From: Roseibium marinum
GTDB taxonomy: Bacteria > Pseudomonadota > Alphaproteobacteria > Rhizobiales > Stappiaceae
Reading direction: 5' to 3'
DNA length: 64,000 bases
NCBI RefSeq assembly: GCF_002906165.1
Contig: NZ_PPCN01000006.1
Span: 124,001-188,000, forward strand
The position numbers were made by a program, and so were the translations under genes. This document shows positions 1 through 9,073 of this stretch, piece after piece (position 1 is the stretch's first letter; each line of letters opens with the position of its first letter). Under the pieces are notes generated by a model. The model worked only from the letters and a program-made list of their open reading frames with translations. It was not told the origin of the DNA and made no database searches.

Positions 1-320
1 TCTTTGAACCCGACTATGTCGCGGCAGCGCCCGGCGACACGGTCATCTTCGTTTCCGTCGACAAGGGACACAATGCCGAAGGCATCAAGGGGATGCTCCC
101 GGACGGCGTTCCCGCTTTCAAGAGCAAGATGAGCAAGGACTTCTCTCTCGTAGTCGAAGCCGAAGGCCTCTACGGCATCAAATGCACCCCCCACTATGGC
201 ATGGGCATGGTCGCGCTGATCCAGGTCGGCGACGCCACGAACCTCGACGCCGTCCAGGCCGTCAAGCAGAAGGGCAAGGCCAAAAAGCGGTTTGAAGACA
301 TCTTCGCCAAGGTCAAATAA
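1..320 (+). CDS. Pseudoazurin, 5' truncated by window edge
   Basis: This is the C-terminal part of a small periplasmic blue-copper protein that donates electrons to copper nitrite reductase. The reading frame is already open at base 3 and begins FEPDYVAAAPGDTVIFV. The type-1 copper ligands are visible: the His of DKGHNAEG, then Cys, His and Met in KCTPHYGMGM. A lysine-rich C-terminal helix follows, as in pseudoazurins. The signal peptide and start lie outside the window. nnrS follows downstream and nirV-nirK lie beyond it on the opposite strand, so the context is denitrification. The family call is firm. Confidence 0.93.
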   Translation, partial: FEPDYVAAAPGDTVIFVSVDKGHNAEGIKGMLPDGVPAFKSKMSKDFSLVVEAEGLYGIKCTPHYGMGMVALIQVGDATNLDAVQAVKQKGKAKKRFEDIFAKVK

Positions 321-343
321 CCGCCAATCATTTGAACGAAACC

Positions 344-376
344 GGGGGCGGTGCTGAGAACGAGCATCGCCCCCTT
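344..376 (+). terminator. Hairpin after pseudoazurin
   Basis: Arms GGGGGCGGTGCT and AGCATCGCCCCC pair over 12 positions with one G.T, around a 7-nt loop, and TTCTGTTG follows. It probably ends or attenuates the pseudoazurin transcript before nnrS. The U-tract is weak. Confidence 0.6.
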
Positions 377-414
377 CTGTTGCAACGCAAGGCGACAAGA
401 TCAAAGGCACTGCC

Positions 415-1596
415 ATGACAGGTTCAAACCCGAAATCCTTCGGTGGTCCGGCGCTGTTCAGCTACGGCTTCCGGCCCTTTTTCCTCGCCGCGTCGGTATT
501 CGCCGTCGCGGCGATTGTCATCTGGATGCTGGTCCTCGACGGAAGCCTGACGATTGCCGGGCCGTTCACGCCCACCGACTGGCATGTCCATGAAATGCTG
601 TTCGGCTATGCGTCCGCCGTCATCGCGGGATTTCTGTTCACCGCGATCCCGAACTGGACGGGACGAATGCCGAAACGGGGCTGGCCGCTTTTCTTCCTGC
701 TGTCGCTGTGGATCGCCGGACGACTGGCCTGCGCCGGTCTTTTCGGTCCCGGAGCCGTCGTGGCTATGCTGATCGACACCGGATTTCTGGCCGCGATCGT
801 CGCGATGATCGTGGTGGAGATCGTCGCCGGGCGCAACTGGCGCAACCTGATGGTCGTGGTGCCGGTGCTCATCCTGTTCGGTGCCAACCTGATGTTTCAT
901 ATCGAGGCGCTCACCTACGGCAGCGCCGATACCGGCCGCCGGCTGGGCCTGGCGGTTGTCATCTTCCTGATCACCTTGATCGGCGGCCGGATCATTCCAA
1001 GCTTCACCCGCAACTGGCTGGTGAAGCGTAATCCCGCGCATCTGCCTGCTCCCGCCGGCCGCTTCGATGCGGTTTGTCTGCTTGTCGGGGCAGCCGCGCT
1101 GCTGACATGGGCGTTTCATCCCGATGGCCGAGTGACGGGCGTATTGTTGCTGATCGCCGCCGCGCTGCACTTCATGCGTCTGAGGCGCTGGCAGGGCCTG
1201 CGCACGGGACCCTCGCCCCTGCTGCTGATGCTGCATGTCGCCTACGGCTTCGTGCCCCTCGGCCTTGCGGCGAACGCCGCCGCGTCCTTCGATCTGTTGC
1301 CCGCTGCCGTCGGCGTCCATCTGCTCGGCATCGGCGCCATCGGCGGCATGACCCTCGCGGTGATGATGCGCGCGTCCCTGGGACATACCGGCCACGCGCT
1401 TGTGGCCGGGCCGGTTCTGACGGCCGCCGCCGGTATGGTTTTCCTGGCGGCCCTCGTTCGGGTCTGTTTCCCGGATGTATCCTTCGCCGGCATCACCGGG
1501 TTGTGGATCGCGGCGCTGTTATGGGCCGCGGGCTTCTCGCTTTTCGCCCTGCGCATCGGGCCCTATCTGGCCCGCACCAACCGGAAGCCCACGTAG
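415..1596 (+). CDS. nnrS: NnrS family membrane protein
   Basis: This 393-residue polytopic inner-membrane protein has about ten to twelve hydrophobic segments across its whole length. The N-terminal block GPALFSYGFRPFFL and the WHVHEMLFGYASAVIAGFLFTAIPNWTG region are hallmarks of NnrS, a haem- and copper-containing protein that protects cells during nitric-oxide stress in denitrifiers. It lies 95 bp after pseudoazurin on the same strand. Its 3' end overlaps the convergent nirV by 34 bp. No convincing FNR/NnrR box was found directly upstream, so it may be read from the pseudoazurin promoter through the hairpin. Confidence 0.92.
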   Translation: MTGSNPKSFGGPALFSYGFRPFFLAASVFAVAAIVIWMLVLDGSLTIAGPFTPTDWHVHEMLFGYASAVIAGFLFTAIPNWTGRMPKRGWPLFFLLSLWIAGRLACAGLFGPGAVVAMLIDTGFLAAIVAMIVVEIVAGRNWRNLMVVVPVLILFGANLMFHIEALTYGSADTGRRLGLAVVIFLITLIGGRIIPSFTRNWLVKRNPAHLPAPAGRFDAVCLLVGAAALLTWAFHPDGRVTGVLLLIAAALHFMRLRRWQGLRTGPSPLLLMLHVAYGFVPLGLAANAAASFDLLPAAVGVHLLGIGAIGGMTLAVMMRASLGHTGHALVAGPVLTAAAGMVFLAALVRVCFPDVSFAGITGLWIAALLWAAGFSLFALRIGPYLARTNRKPT

Positions 1597-2393
1597 TCCG
1601 CCGGAAGACCGGCGGCGCAGCCTCCGACCTTCGGGTTGCGCACAAGATCGATAATGATCGCCCGGTGCTTGCCTTCCGCGATATGGGCGCCGCAATATTC
1701 CTGCTGCTTGACGGGCGAAACGCCATCGGCCGTCAAATCTGTGTTGGCCACACAGGTCGTGGTCCATTCCCAGACGTTGCCGGACATGTCGACCACCCCG
1801 TGGGAGTTCTCGCCAAAGGTTCCGCGCGGCTGCGGCTCGGGCTCCAGCTCGCCATTGCCCCGTGCGGCGACATTGCGCGCATAGGCGGCGAGCCACCGCT
1901 GCGCCGGATCGTCCTCGTCTTCGGCGACGATCTCGTCCTCCAAAAACCGTTCCGCCGCCGCGCGCTGCCATTCCCGGTCATCGGGCAGGCGCCAGTGCTG
2001 GCGGGTCTGACGCGAGAACCAGGCCGCATAGGCCGTTGCGTCATACCAGTTGACCTCGGTTTGCGGCAGGTCCGCGCTTGTGGCGCTGCCGCCCAGCGAG
2101 ACGATGGACGCCTGACAGGCGCCGGCGGCCACACAGGCGGCGTATTCGGCGCGGCTCACCTGAAACTTCATGATTTCCAGGGGTTGATCCGCAACCAGCG
2201 TTTCCAGGGGCACATCGACCAGTTTTCCGTAAAAGCGGTACACGCCGGCGGGCCGGTAGCTGTATTCTCCCGGTTCGATCGTGACCGTTTCCGGCAGGTC
2301 TGTGATGGCGGGCCGGGTGATCGTCCAGACGGTCACTAGAGTGGCTGTTGCGACGACCGACAAGGCCGCGCCGGCCAGAAGCAGGGATTTCAT
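1563..2393 (-). CDS. nirV: NirV-like formylglycine-generating-enzyme family protein
   Basis: The protein has 276 residues: an N-terminal signal/anchor segment (about 1-25), then an SUMF1/FGE-type fold. Family motifs are PQTEVNWYDATAYAAW, WRLPDDREWQRAA, HGVVDMSGNVWEWT and a terminal VGFRLVRAR. NirV proteins of this class sit next to nirK in many denitrifiers, and their exact role is unproven. The gene follows nirK on the same strand after 79 bp that hold a terminator-like hairpin. The start is supported by AAGGGGA placed 5 nt upstream of ATG. It is a member of a sulfatase-modifying family but no sulfatase is nearby. Confidence 0.88.
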   Translation of the reverse strand: MKSLLLAGAALSVVATATLVTVWTITRPAITDLPETVTIEPGEYSYRPAGVYRFYGKLVDVPLETLVADQPLEIMKFQVSRAEYAACVAAGACQASIVSLGGSATSADLPQTEVNWYDATAYAAWFSRQTRQHWRLPDDREWQRAAAERFLEDEIVAEDEDDPAQRWLAAYARNVAARGNGELEPEPQPRGTFGENSHGVVDMSGNVWEWTTTCVANTDLTADGVSPVKQQEYCGAHIAEGKHRAIIIDLVRNPKVGGCAAGLPADYVGFRLVRAR

Positions 2394-2412
2394 TTCGGTC
2401 CCCTTTCACATG

Positions 2413-2446
2413 AAAAAAAGGGGCAGCCGCGAAAACGGCCGCCCCC
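2413..2446 (-). terminator. Terminator or attenuator between nirK and nirV
   Basis: Read on the minus strand, a GGGGC-GGCCG / CGGC-GCCCC hairpin with a TTTTCG loop is followed by seven T residues (2413-2419). It fits a rho-independent terminator for nirK that also limits read-through into nirV. Confidence 0.75.
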
Positions 2447-2472
2447 ACTGTTGAGATTGCACCCGGCCGGTG

Positions 2473-3621
2473 TCACGGCAGAGCTGTCTTGCCCTCGAAG
2501 GCGACGTCATATTCCGTGGGAGCGACGAGCTGTTCCATCAGGTCGTTGTTCCACTCGCCCTCGACCAGCACATGCGCCGTGGCGCCGAGGTTCACCGCCT
2601 CGATGAGATTGTGGTTCACATAGGCGTAGACGCCCGGCTGCAGGAACTCGTAGAGCGCCGCCCCGGCGGAACCGCCGCGGATGAACCAGGTTTCCAGGTC
2701 CCGGTCGGGCGGATTGTTGAACTTGCCCAGCTCCCAGACCAGATCGCCGTGTCCGCCGATCAGATGCGGCCGGGAATCCCGGTTCGCCTGGCTGTGGACC
2801 AGCAACACCCGTTCGCCCTGGTTGGCCTTCAGCGCGCCGTCGCCGGTCAGGGCGCCGACCTTGCCGTTGAACACCACATGGCTGGGGATCAGCCCGTTCA
2901 TCACCTCAAGCGTATCGGCGTAGCTGTCGCCGACATCGTCGAAACGCATGTAGTCGCCATTCTCGTCCTTCGGGACATAGAAGTCGTTCTCGCCGATATA
3001 GTAGACCCGGTCGTAGGTGACCGGTTCGCCGTTGTGATCGCTCAGTCCCTTGCGCGGCAGCACCATGATGGCGCCCGACATGCCGGAGACGACGTGCCAC
3101 GGGATCATCGGACCGCCCGGCGCGCAGTGATAGACGAAGGTGCCCGGCCGTGTCGCCTTGAAGCGCAGCTTGGTCTTTTCGCCCGGATTGACCAGCGTCA
3201 GAGATCCGCCGCCCAGCGCGCCGGTGGCCGCATGAAAATCGATATTGTGCTGCATCGTGTTGTCGGCGCTGTTGAACAGCGTCAGCTCGACATAGTCGCC
3301 CTCATGCACCACCATCAGCGGTCCGGGTACGGAGCCGTTGAAGGTCATCGCCTGCAGATAGGCGTCATCGGCGATCTGCATTTCCTTCTCGACGATCTTC
3401 ATCTCGAATTCGACGATCCGCGGCTCGGCGGGGCCCACCTGATCGTGCGCATGCACGAAGGGCGGCGCCACCAGCTTGTGCTTGATGCGCTTGAGGGTGG
3501 AAAGGTCGACGGGCGGCGCCATGGACGTGTCCATGATTTCCTCGCCCTGTGCGACCTTTACGATAAGCGGGCTCGCGGCAATGCCGGCTGCACCCATCAA
3601 TGCGGCTCTACGCGTCAGCAT
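2473..3621 (-). CDS. nirK: Copper-containing nitrite reductase
   Basis: NirK reduces nitrite to nitric oxide in the periplasm. The 382-residue form starting at 3621 has AAGGAGAG 5-6 nt before ATG; a 16-residue upstream extension is possible but has no such site. A twin-arginine signal is evident ([20 protein letters not shown]). Two cupredoxin domains follow. The copper ligand motifs [30 protein letters not shown] and the second-domain [12 protein letters not shown] are all present. The gene is first in a nirK-nirV unit, with a perfect FNR/NnrR-type palindrome upstream. Length and ligands are normal for the enzyme. Confidence 0.97.
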   Translation of the reverse strand: MLTRRAALMGAAGIAASPLIVKVAQGEEIMDTSMAPPVDLSTLKRIKHKLVAPPFVHAHDQVGPAEPRIVEFEMKIVEKEMQIADDAYLQAMTFNGSVPGPLMVVHEGDYVELTLFNSADNTMQHNIDFHAATGALGGGSLTLVNPGEKTKLRFKATRPGTFVYHCAPGGPMIPWHVVSGMSGAIMVLPRKGLSDHNGEPVTYDRVYYIGENDFYVPKDENGDYMRFDDVGDSYADTLEVMNGLIPSHVVFNGKVGALTGDGALKANQGERVLLVHSQANRDSRPHLIGGHGDLVWELGKFNNPPDRDLETWFIRGGSAGAALYEFLQPGVYAYVNHNLIEAVNLGATAHVLVEGEWNNDLMEQLVAPTEYDVAFEGKTALP

Positions 3622-3687
3622 AGGTCTCTCCTTCCGGTTAGAAAAATCCGTCGGAAAGGGATTTAGCAATTCGGCCGCCCCGCCACG

Positions 3688-3701
3688 TTGTTCCAGAACA
3701 A
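3688..3701 (-). promoter_or_regulatory. FNR/NnrR-type operator upstream of nirK
   Basis: TTGTTCCAGAACAA is a perfect inverted repeat (TTGTTC, 2-nt centre, GAACAA), centred about 73 bp before the nirK ATG. Crp/FNR-family NO sensors such as NnrR and DNR bind TTG-N8-CAA sites of this shape, so nirK is likely induced by NO and low oxygen. Confidence 0.65.
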
Positions 3702-3769
3702 TGTTGGAAGCATTACGGGCCGGGCGGATGCGCCGGCGTGTTCAGGCGCGCCCCTGACACCGCTGCCCG

Positions 3770-5074
3770 TCAGATCCGCGACAGCAGAAGACCAAGCAGC
3801 GCGCACACCGTCAGCGTCAGCGGTATGCCCTTGCGCAGGCGCAGCACCAGCAGCCCCGCGACCAGCGTCAGCACCGGCACCCGCCAGTCCAGCGAGGTCA
3901 CGTCCGGCAGCAAGGGCCGCAGCGGTCCGAAGTCCAGCCGGAAGACGTCGGAAAACGTGACCTGCAGGGCGAACCATATGGACAGGTTCAGGATCACGCC
4001 GACCACCGCCGCCGTGATGGCGTCCAGGGCGCTTTTCAGTTTCGGCATGGCATGAAGCCGCTCGATATAGGGCGCACCGGCAAAGACCCACAGGAAGCAC
4101 GGAACGAAGGTCGCCCAAAGCGTCACTACGGCCCCGGCAACCCCCATGACAAGGTCCGCTTCGCCCGTTCCGGCACGCGCCGCCGCCAGAAAGCCGACAA
4201 ATTCGGTGACCAGGATCAGCGGGCCCGGCGTTGTCTCGGCCAGACCCAGCGCATCCGCCATTTCCGCCGCGCTCAGCCAGCCGAAGCCGCTGACCGCCTC
4301 CTGCGCCATATAGGCCAGCACGGCATAGGCCCCGCCGAAGGTGACCGTCGCCAACACCGAGAAGAACCGGCCGATTTCACCCAGCACCTGCCCGGGAAAG
4401 ACAAATTCCAGCAACACCAGCGGACACCACCACAGCGCCAGCCAGACCAGGACTGTCCGAAGCGTGCCCCAGGGGCTGACAGCCGCCCGGCCCTGCGCAA
4501 CCTCACCCGTCCCGCTCCCTTTCCCCGAAACCAAGCCAACCGCAGCGGCAGCCGCTATGACCAGCGGATAGGGCGCATCGAGGACGAACAGCGCCACGAA
4601 GGCCCCCGCCGCGATCCAATAATGCAGAGGACGGGTGAGTGCGCGCCGGGAAATGCGCAGCAGCGCCTCGAGCACGATCACCAGAACCGCCGCCTTGACG
4701 CCCAGGAACAGCGCCTGCACCAGCGGCAGCGCCCCGAAGGTCACGTAAAGCGCGGCCAGCAGCAGCATCAGCGCCGCCCCCGGCAGTACGAACAGCAGCC
4801 CGGCCACAAGCCCACCGACCGTGCCGTGCATCCGCCAGCCCGCGTAGGTCGCCAGTTGCATGGCTTCGGGTCCGGGCAGAAGCATGCAGAACGACAGCGC
4901 GTTCAAAAAGGTCTGCTCTGAAAGCCAGCGGCGGTCCTCGACAACCTCCCGGTGCATCAGCGCGATCTGGGCAGCGGGCCCGCCGAACGACAGAACTCCG
5001 ATCCGCGCCCAGACCCGCGTCGCGGCGGCAAGGGACGGCACGCCGTCCCCGTTCACGGTCTCATTCGCCGTCAT
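3770..5074 (-). CDS. chrA: Chromate transporter ChrA
   Basis: This CHR-superfamily chromate efflux protein has 434 residues from the ATG at 5074 (437 from a GTG at 5083). It contains two homologous CHR halves, each beginning with an LSFGGPAAQIA- or VTFGGAYAVLAYM-like block and a P-G-P motif (LPGPEAM, TTPGPL). Around ten membrane segments are visible. The ATG at 5074 overlaps the chrB stop as ATGA with GGAG 11 nt upstream, which favours it over the GTG. The chrB-chrA order is the usual chromate-resistance operon. Chromate export from the cytoplasm is the expected role. Confidence 0.93.
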   Translation of the reverse strand: MTANETVNGDGVPSLAAATRVWARIGVLSFGGPAAQIALMHREVVEDRRWLSEQTFLNALSFCMLLPGPEAMQLATYAGWRMHGTVGGLVAGLLFVLPGAALMLLLAALYVTFGALPLVQALFLGVKAAVLVIVLEALLRISRRALTRPLHYWIAAGAFVALFVLDAPYPLVIAAAAAVGLVSGKGSGTGEVAQGRAAVSPWGTLRTVLVWLALWWCPLVLLEFVFPGQVLGEIGRFFSVLATVTFGGAYAVLAYMAQEAVSGFGWLSAAEMADALGLAETTPGPLILVTEFVGFLAAARAGTGEADLVMGVAGAVVTLWATFVPCFLWVFAGAPYIERLHAMPKLKSALDAITAAVVGVILNLSIWFALQVTFSDVFRLDFGPLRPLLPDVTSLDWRVPVLTLVAGLLVLRLRKGIPLTLTVCALLGLLLSRI

Positions 5075-5937
5075 CAGGACCACGGCTCCGCTTTGGTGGC
5101 AGATGGGGAGGCCGGGGCGGATGCTGAACCGGAAGACGGAACCCAGTCGTGACCTTCCTCGAACCCGTCCCGCGCCCAGCGATAGAGCGCGTCATAGACG
5201 GTCATGCCGGCTTCAAGCTGCTTCACATCGTCCGAATATTGCCGCGACAGGCCGACCGAGACCGCCAGCAGGCCTGCCGCCTGGGGCGACAGATCGTGCC
5301 GGTTGGTGTCAGCCGCACGAATGACATCCGCCAGACGCTCCAGGGCCGCGCTCTTGAGCTCGAACGTCTCCAGCATCGTATCGAAGGTGCAGCACTCCCC
5401 GTGGTGCGAGAAATGAACGTTCTCGATGTCGAACGGCGTCGCGCCATAGCGGCTCGCCACGCCTTCCACCTCGACGGGGGACACGAACAGAAACCTTGCC
5501 TTAGGGTCGACAAACCGTCGGATCAGCCACGGGCAGGCGATACGGTCGATTTTCGGGCGGTGCCGTGTGACCCACAGCGTCGCGCCATCGACCGGCTCCG
5601 GGATCGATCCGGCGGGGATGCGCAGGGTTCCGGGCGTATCCCGCCACGCATACATGCCGCCGGACAGATATTCCGCCTGAACCCCTTCCGTGCGCAGCCA
5701 GGCGACAAGCCCCTGACTGAGCTTGATCCCGCGCTGGCAGGTGATGACGCAAGCCCTGCCGTCCAGCCGCTCGACAAGCCCGCGCTTGTCCGTATGCGGG
5801 TGCCGGAACGAGCCGGGGATGAAATACGGGTCTTCGTCGAAGTCCGGATCGATGGAAATATCGACGATCGCCGGGCAGTCCGGCGTACCGATCAGGCGCT
5901 GCAGATTGGAGATGGTGATTTCATTGGGGGCTGGCAT
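5074..5937 (-). CDS. chrB: Rhodanese-ChrB fusion, chromate resistance protein
   Basis: The 287-residue product has an N-terminal rhodanese-like domain (about 1-110, active-site-like CVITCQRGIKLSQG) and a C-terminal ChrB domain. The latter carries WVTRHRPKIDRIACPWLIRRFVD (here split: WVTRHRPKIDRI, then ACPWLIRRFVD) and FDIENVHFSHHGECCTFD. ChrB proteins are linked to chromate sensing or resistance and normally precede chrA. The start at 5937 is preferred because AAGGAG sits 7 nt upstream; a 7-residue extension is open. A low-complexity SGSASAPASPSATKAEP tail precedes the ATGA junction with chrA. Confidence 0.9.
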   Translation of the reverse strand: MPAPNEITISNLQRLIGTPDCPAIVDISIDPDFDEDPYFIPGSFRHPHTDKRGLVERLDGRACVITCQRGIKLSQGLVAWLRTEGVQAEYLSGGMYAWRDTPGTLRIPAGSIPEPVDGATLWVTRHRPKIDRIACPWLIRRFVDPKARFLFVSPVEVEGVASRYGATPFDIENVHFSHHGECCTFDTMLETFELKSAALERLADVIRAADTNRHDLSPQAAGLLAVSVGLSRQYSDDVKQLEAGMTVYDALYRWARDGFEEGHDWVPSSGSASAPASPSATKAEPWS

Positions 5938-6623
5938 TTTCGGCTCCTTGATCCTCAATCGAACACACTTGCCGCCGCCACCGGCGCCGAAACAAATGTC
6001 GCTCGCGAATCTTGGGCCTGAGCCTCACGGGGCGTTCGCAGGAACCCCATGGGAAAGGAGTAGCGGTGCCGTGCGGGGGTGTCAACTTGGGGGGGGCTTG
6101 TCGGGAAAGGAAATAAGGCGGGACGAGTGGCTGCGATATGGAGGCGGATTGGGTGGGGAGCGGATTTTCGCTGCTCTTGTGCAAATGGCCGGAATGGAGC
6201 CGAAAGCGGACTGTCCTCTTGCAGTATTCAGATTATCTTAGCAGATATTTGTTTAGCAAGAATTTCTGTGGCTTTCGGCCCATACAGTTGCTGACACAAA
6301 CCCAAGCGACTGTCCACACTCCGCCTATTCAGCTCTTTTTCATTGTCGCGCTCATCCCCTACCTTCCTCGATTAGATTAAATTAGATCTGTGGAAGAAAT
6401 TACCCACTTTCGTTCAGAGTAACTAGCGAGGCATTTTCTTGCCGTTTTCCCTCGTTCTTACAGCAGAGTATAAGAGGGTTCAAATTTACCAACTATTAGC
6501 CGAACCGCTTGGCTTGGAATATAAAAGCGTTGCTATTTTTTGGTGCACTTATATTCACACACCTCCTGTGATATAATTAACGCTTTTAAAGGTGGCTGTT
6601 GAATTGCCCCGGGGGATTTAACA
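5938..6623. other. Intergenic boundary into low-G+C region
   Basis: No supportable gene is present. The first 250 bp resemble the flanking high-G+C DNA; from about 6220 the composition falls sharply and stays lower until about 10.1 kb, marking the edge of an accessory stretch. Short open frames here lack ribosome-binding sites and protein-like composition. Confidence 0.5.
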
Positions 6624-9044
6624 ATGCATTCTTCTGACTTTTTCCGTAAAATGTTACTCACGTTTATAGCAATTTCGCTAATTCAAGCGACCTTTACCAG
6701 TTTCGCCCGTTCCGCAGAGACGGCCAATCAAGAGCACAAGGTAGGTTTTGGTGAAAACCTATGGAAACTGAGCGAAAAATACCTTCTTCACGGCGTTTCA
6801 TTTCCACACCTTGCAAAGAAAAATTCGAATGTTGTGACGCATCCCGACCTTATATTTCCGGGGGATGTCCTGAATATCCCGAAATGCGAAACCAATTTTG
6901 AATGCAGGGACCGCAAGAACTTTGCCGCCCAGGCCGGCGACATGCAGAAAGCTCGGTCGTCCTTTGGTACGTTGATCGTTGAGAATGGTTGGAAAACCCG
7001 CTGGAAGGCTCTTGATGTTACGCGAAAGGCGCTGGATCACGGAAATGCCACTGGCGGTTGGGACGTTTCAGCGGGCATCAACAGGAAAGCGATCGCTACA
7101 CTTTTATCAACCGTGGTCGGGAGCAAACTCGTCAACAGGGGCAATGGTTTTTTAAGCGGCACCGAGGTCACGGTCGATGACATTGCCCTGGTTCCGTCTC
7201 TCGCCTCACTTGATGCGCTGGTCAAAATCACCGCGCAGAAGGGCCCGCTTACACTAAACCTTCTAATGGAAGGCGCAGTTCTAGTCTCTCGTATTGAATA
7301 TGCCAGTGACAAAAAAGGCAAAGAAATTGCCCGGATCCATTTCCTGCTGGAGCCAATAAGAGTCCAGCCCATCGCGAAACTTGGCCGCCTGTCAGTGAGT
7401 GCAAATCGCTTCTGGTCAAGACTTGCCCCTGATCTGGCCCGGACGCTATTGGAACCCGAGGTTTTCGAGACGAGTGTCGATCTCCCGGCAGAATTCACTA
7501 TCGAAACCGGAATTGACAGTAAAAGAGAAGAGAAAAAAACGGGTAAAGACGCCGTTCTCACTTATTCGGTCAGTGCGCCAAAGACCAAGCTGAGGTCACC
7601 GATTGCATATACAGCGCCCATTTATAGTGGCAATGCGATTTGGTTGATGGGAAAGCTGCGCAAGGAAGATGCCAAAGATATTGAGCCCGACTCACCACCC
7701 AAAGTCAGCCAGGTTGAGTTAAGGCTTGCTGTCCAAGAGCAATATGAACGCCTGCAGGAAAACCTGCCCGCTGAACTTATCGCTTTCGGCGTGGATGACG
7801 AAGAGCCAAAAATTGCGGCCCGTCTTCAAAATCGTTTGATCGCCGATTTGACAGGACAACTCGCTACCTTGACCCCGGAGCAAAGGGAAGTCTCCTTCAA
7901 ACTGATCTCCTACCAGGGAGATTTGTCCCGCGAAGATTGGAGTATCGACGGGGTCGCGAGAGGCGGAGCTCGCACCTACATCGAATGCGCGACATGCGCT
8001 TGGGCAACGGTGAAAATGGGTAAACCCTCTTTCCAACAGGAAATTGGACGAGTTGGCTTTAACCTTCCTGTTAGTGCCGTTGGTAAGTTGGCGCTTGGAA
8101 TTCATATTGATCCGCTCATCGGTGGCGGCGCAGGTACTTCGGTAGGCTTTGATGTCAATACCGGGGCAACCAAGGTCGCGAAAGTCAACGCAGAGCCACT
8201 TATCATCAAAGATGCCGAAGGACGCCCCAGCGCTGTATTGAAATGGAACGCTACGTGCGAAAATCTGGACTTGGTAGCTCTGTCCGATGGTAAATTGAAG
8301 TTTCGCGAAGGGTGGATCAGCGCGCCGAAAGTTGGCGTCCGTATCAAGGCGCCGATTGGGCCTGAGGTCTTGGAACCAATTCTGCTGTACGACGCCAAGC
8401 CGAACCTGCTTTTGTTTCCCAAACCGCAGCCAAGCGGCAATAGCCGCTGGTCGCGGGATTGGTGGGTAGTAACCCGTAACGTGGGCGCAACGACCACCTT
8501 GTTCCCGCGCGTATTTTCAGTTCGACCCGACTCCATATTCGCATCGGCCGATCTGCAGATCCAAGTAACGCCCCGCCCGATGGATGATTTTTCAGGTGAT
8601 CAGTCGCAGATGATCGCTAATCAGTTGATCGAAAGGACCAATTCACAACGGGATCAGATTGATGCTGTGACAAAAGACGCAATCAAAGCGCACGCGCGTC
8701 AAACAGGTTGTGACACGAACCTTGAAATCGCCGTGCGGATTGGGGATTTCGAATTTGGGCCCAACAATGAATTCGTCAAGTTCTTTAGGAACGCATGGAA
8801 TGATGTGACCAAAGGCCCGGGACCAAACAACGAAGTCGTTAAGTTCTTAAATGCTGTAGGGATTGACCGCAAGGCTCAAGCACAGTTTGCATCTGAATTA
8901 AAGAAAGTGCAGCAAAAGCTTGAAGATGCCAGAAAAGACCTCATCAATTCTGTCGAACAGAATTTGAAAGGAGCAAAACGAACAATTGATCGTGCTGCCG
9001 ATTCAACCAAACGAAATGGTAGAGGGTGTTTGGGCCACTGTTAA
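6624..9044 (+). CDS. Large secreted LysM-domain protein, function unknown
   Basis: The protein has 806 residues. A signal peptide (about 1-30, ending FARSAE) is followed by one LysM-like domain (about 38-86: HKVGFGENLWKLSEKYL ... PDLIFPGDVLNIP), so it probably binds peptidoglycan in the periplasm or at the surface. Residues about 100-690 match nothing I recognise and appear rich in beta structure. Near the C-terminus lie two 13-residue repeats (GPNNEFVKFFRNA and GPNNEVVKFLNAV) 21 residues apart, then a probable coiled coil (about 750-790) and a cysteine-containing end, GRGCLGHC. GGGGGA sits 7 nt before ATG. Base composition is lower in G+C than the flanks, suggesting acquisition. It is convergent with an orphan membrane protein. 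Confidence 0.85.
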   Translation: MHSSDFFRKMLLTFIAISLIQATFTSFARSAETANQEHKVGFGENLWKLSEKYLLHGVSFPHLAKKNSNVVTHPDLIFPGDVLNIPKCETNFECRDRKNFAAQAGDMQKARSSFGTLIVENGWKTRWKALDVTRKALDHGNATGGWDVSAGINRKAIATLLSTVVGSKLVNRGNGFLSGTEVTVDDIALVPSLASLDALVKITAQKGPLTLNLLMEGAVLVSRIEYASDKKGKEIARIHFLLEPIRVQPIAKLGRLSVSANRFWSRLAPDLARTLLEPEVFETSVDLPAEFTIETGIDSKREEKKTGKDAVLTYSVSAPKTKLRSPIAYTAPIYSGNAIWLMGKLRKEDAKDIEPDSPPKVSQVELRLAVQEQYERLQENLPAELIAFGVDDEEPKIAARLQNRLIADLTGQLATLTPEQREVSFKLISYQGDLSREDWSIDGVARGGARTYIECATCAWATVKMGKPSFQQEIGRVGFNLPVSAVGKLALGIHIDPLIGGGAGTSVGFDVNTGATKVAKVNAEPLIIKDAEGRPSAVLKWNATCENLDLVALSDGKLKFREGWISAPKVGVRIKAPIGPEVLEPILLYDAKPNLLLFPKPQPSGNSRWSRDWWVVTRNVGATTTLFPRVFSVRPDSIFASADLQIQVTPRPMDDFSGDQSQMIANQLIERTNSQRDQIDAVTKDAIKAHARQTGCDTNLEIAVRIGDFEFGPNNEFVKFFRNAWNDVTKGPGPNNEVVKFLNAVGIDRKAQAQFASELKKVQQKLEDARKDLINSVEQNLKGAKRTIDRAADSTKRNGRGCLGHC
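8757..8858 (+). repeat. Internal coding repeat with 63-bp period
   Basis: Two copies encode GPNNE-VKF-NA-like peptides at residues about 712-724 and 733-745 of the LysM protein. The nucleotides have diverged at third positions, so the duplication is old and held by selection on the protein. Confidence 0.6.
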
Positions 9045-9073
9045 ATACAGACAAACCGGTAGGGCAGACCTTA

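Noticed and set aside
355-415. Possible NnrR half-sites before nnrS
   Set aside because: TTG and CAA elements are present but not at the N8 spacing; no palindrome could be built.
424-1395. Long minus-strand open frame opposite nnrS
   Set aside because: Its translation is dominated by Arg, Gln, His and Asp, as expected of an antisense shadow of a high-G+C gene; nnrS is clearly the real gene.
6138-6380. 80-residue frame before the LysM gene
   Set aside because: No ribosome-binding site, crosses the composition boundary, and has no protein-like pattern.
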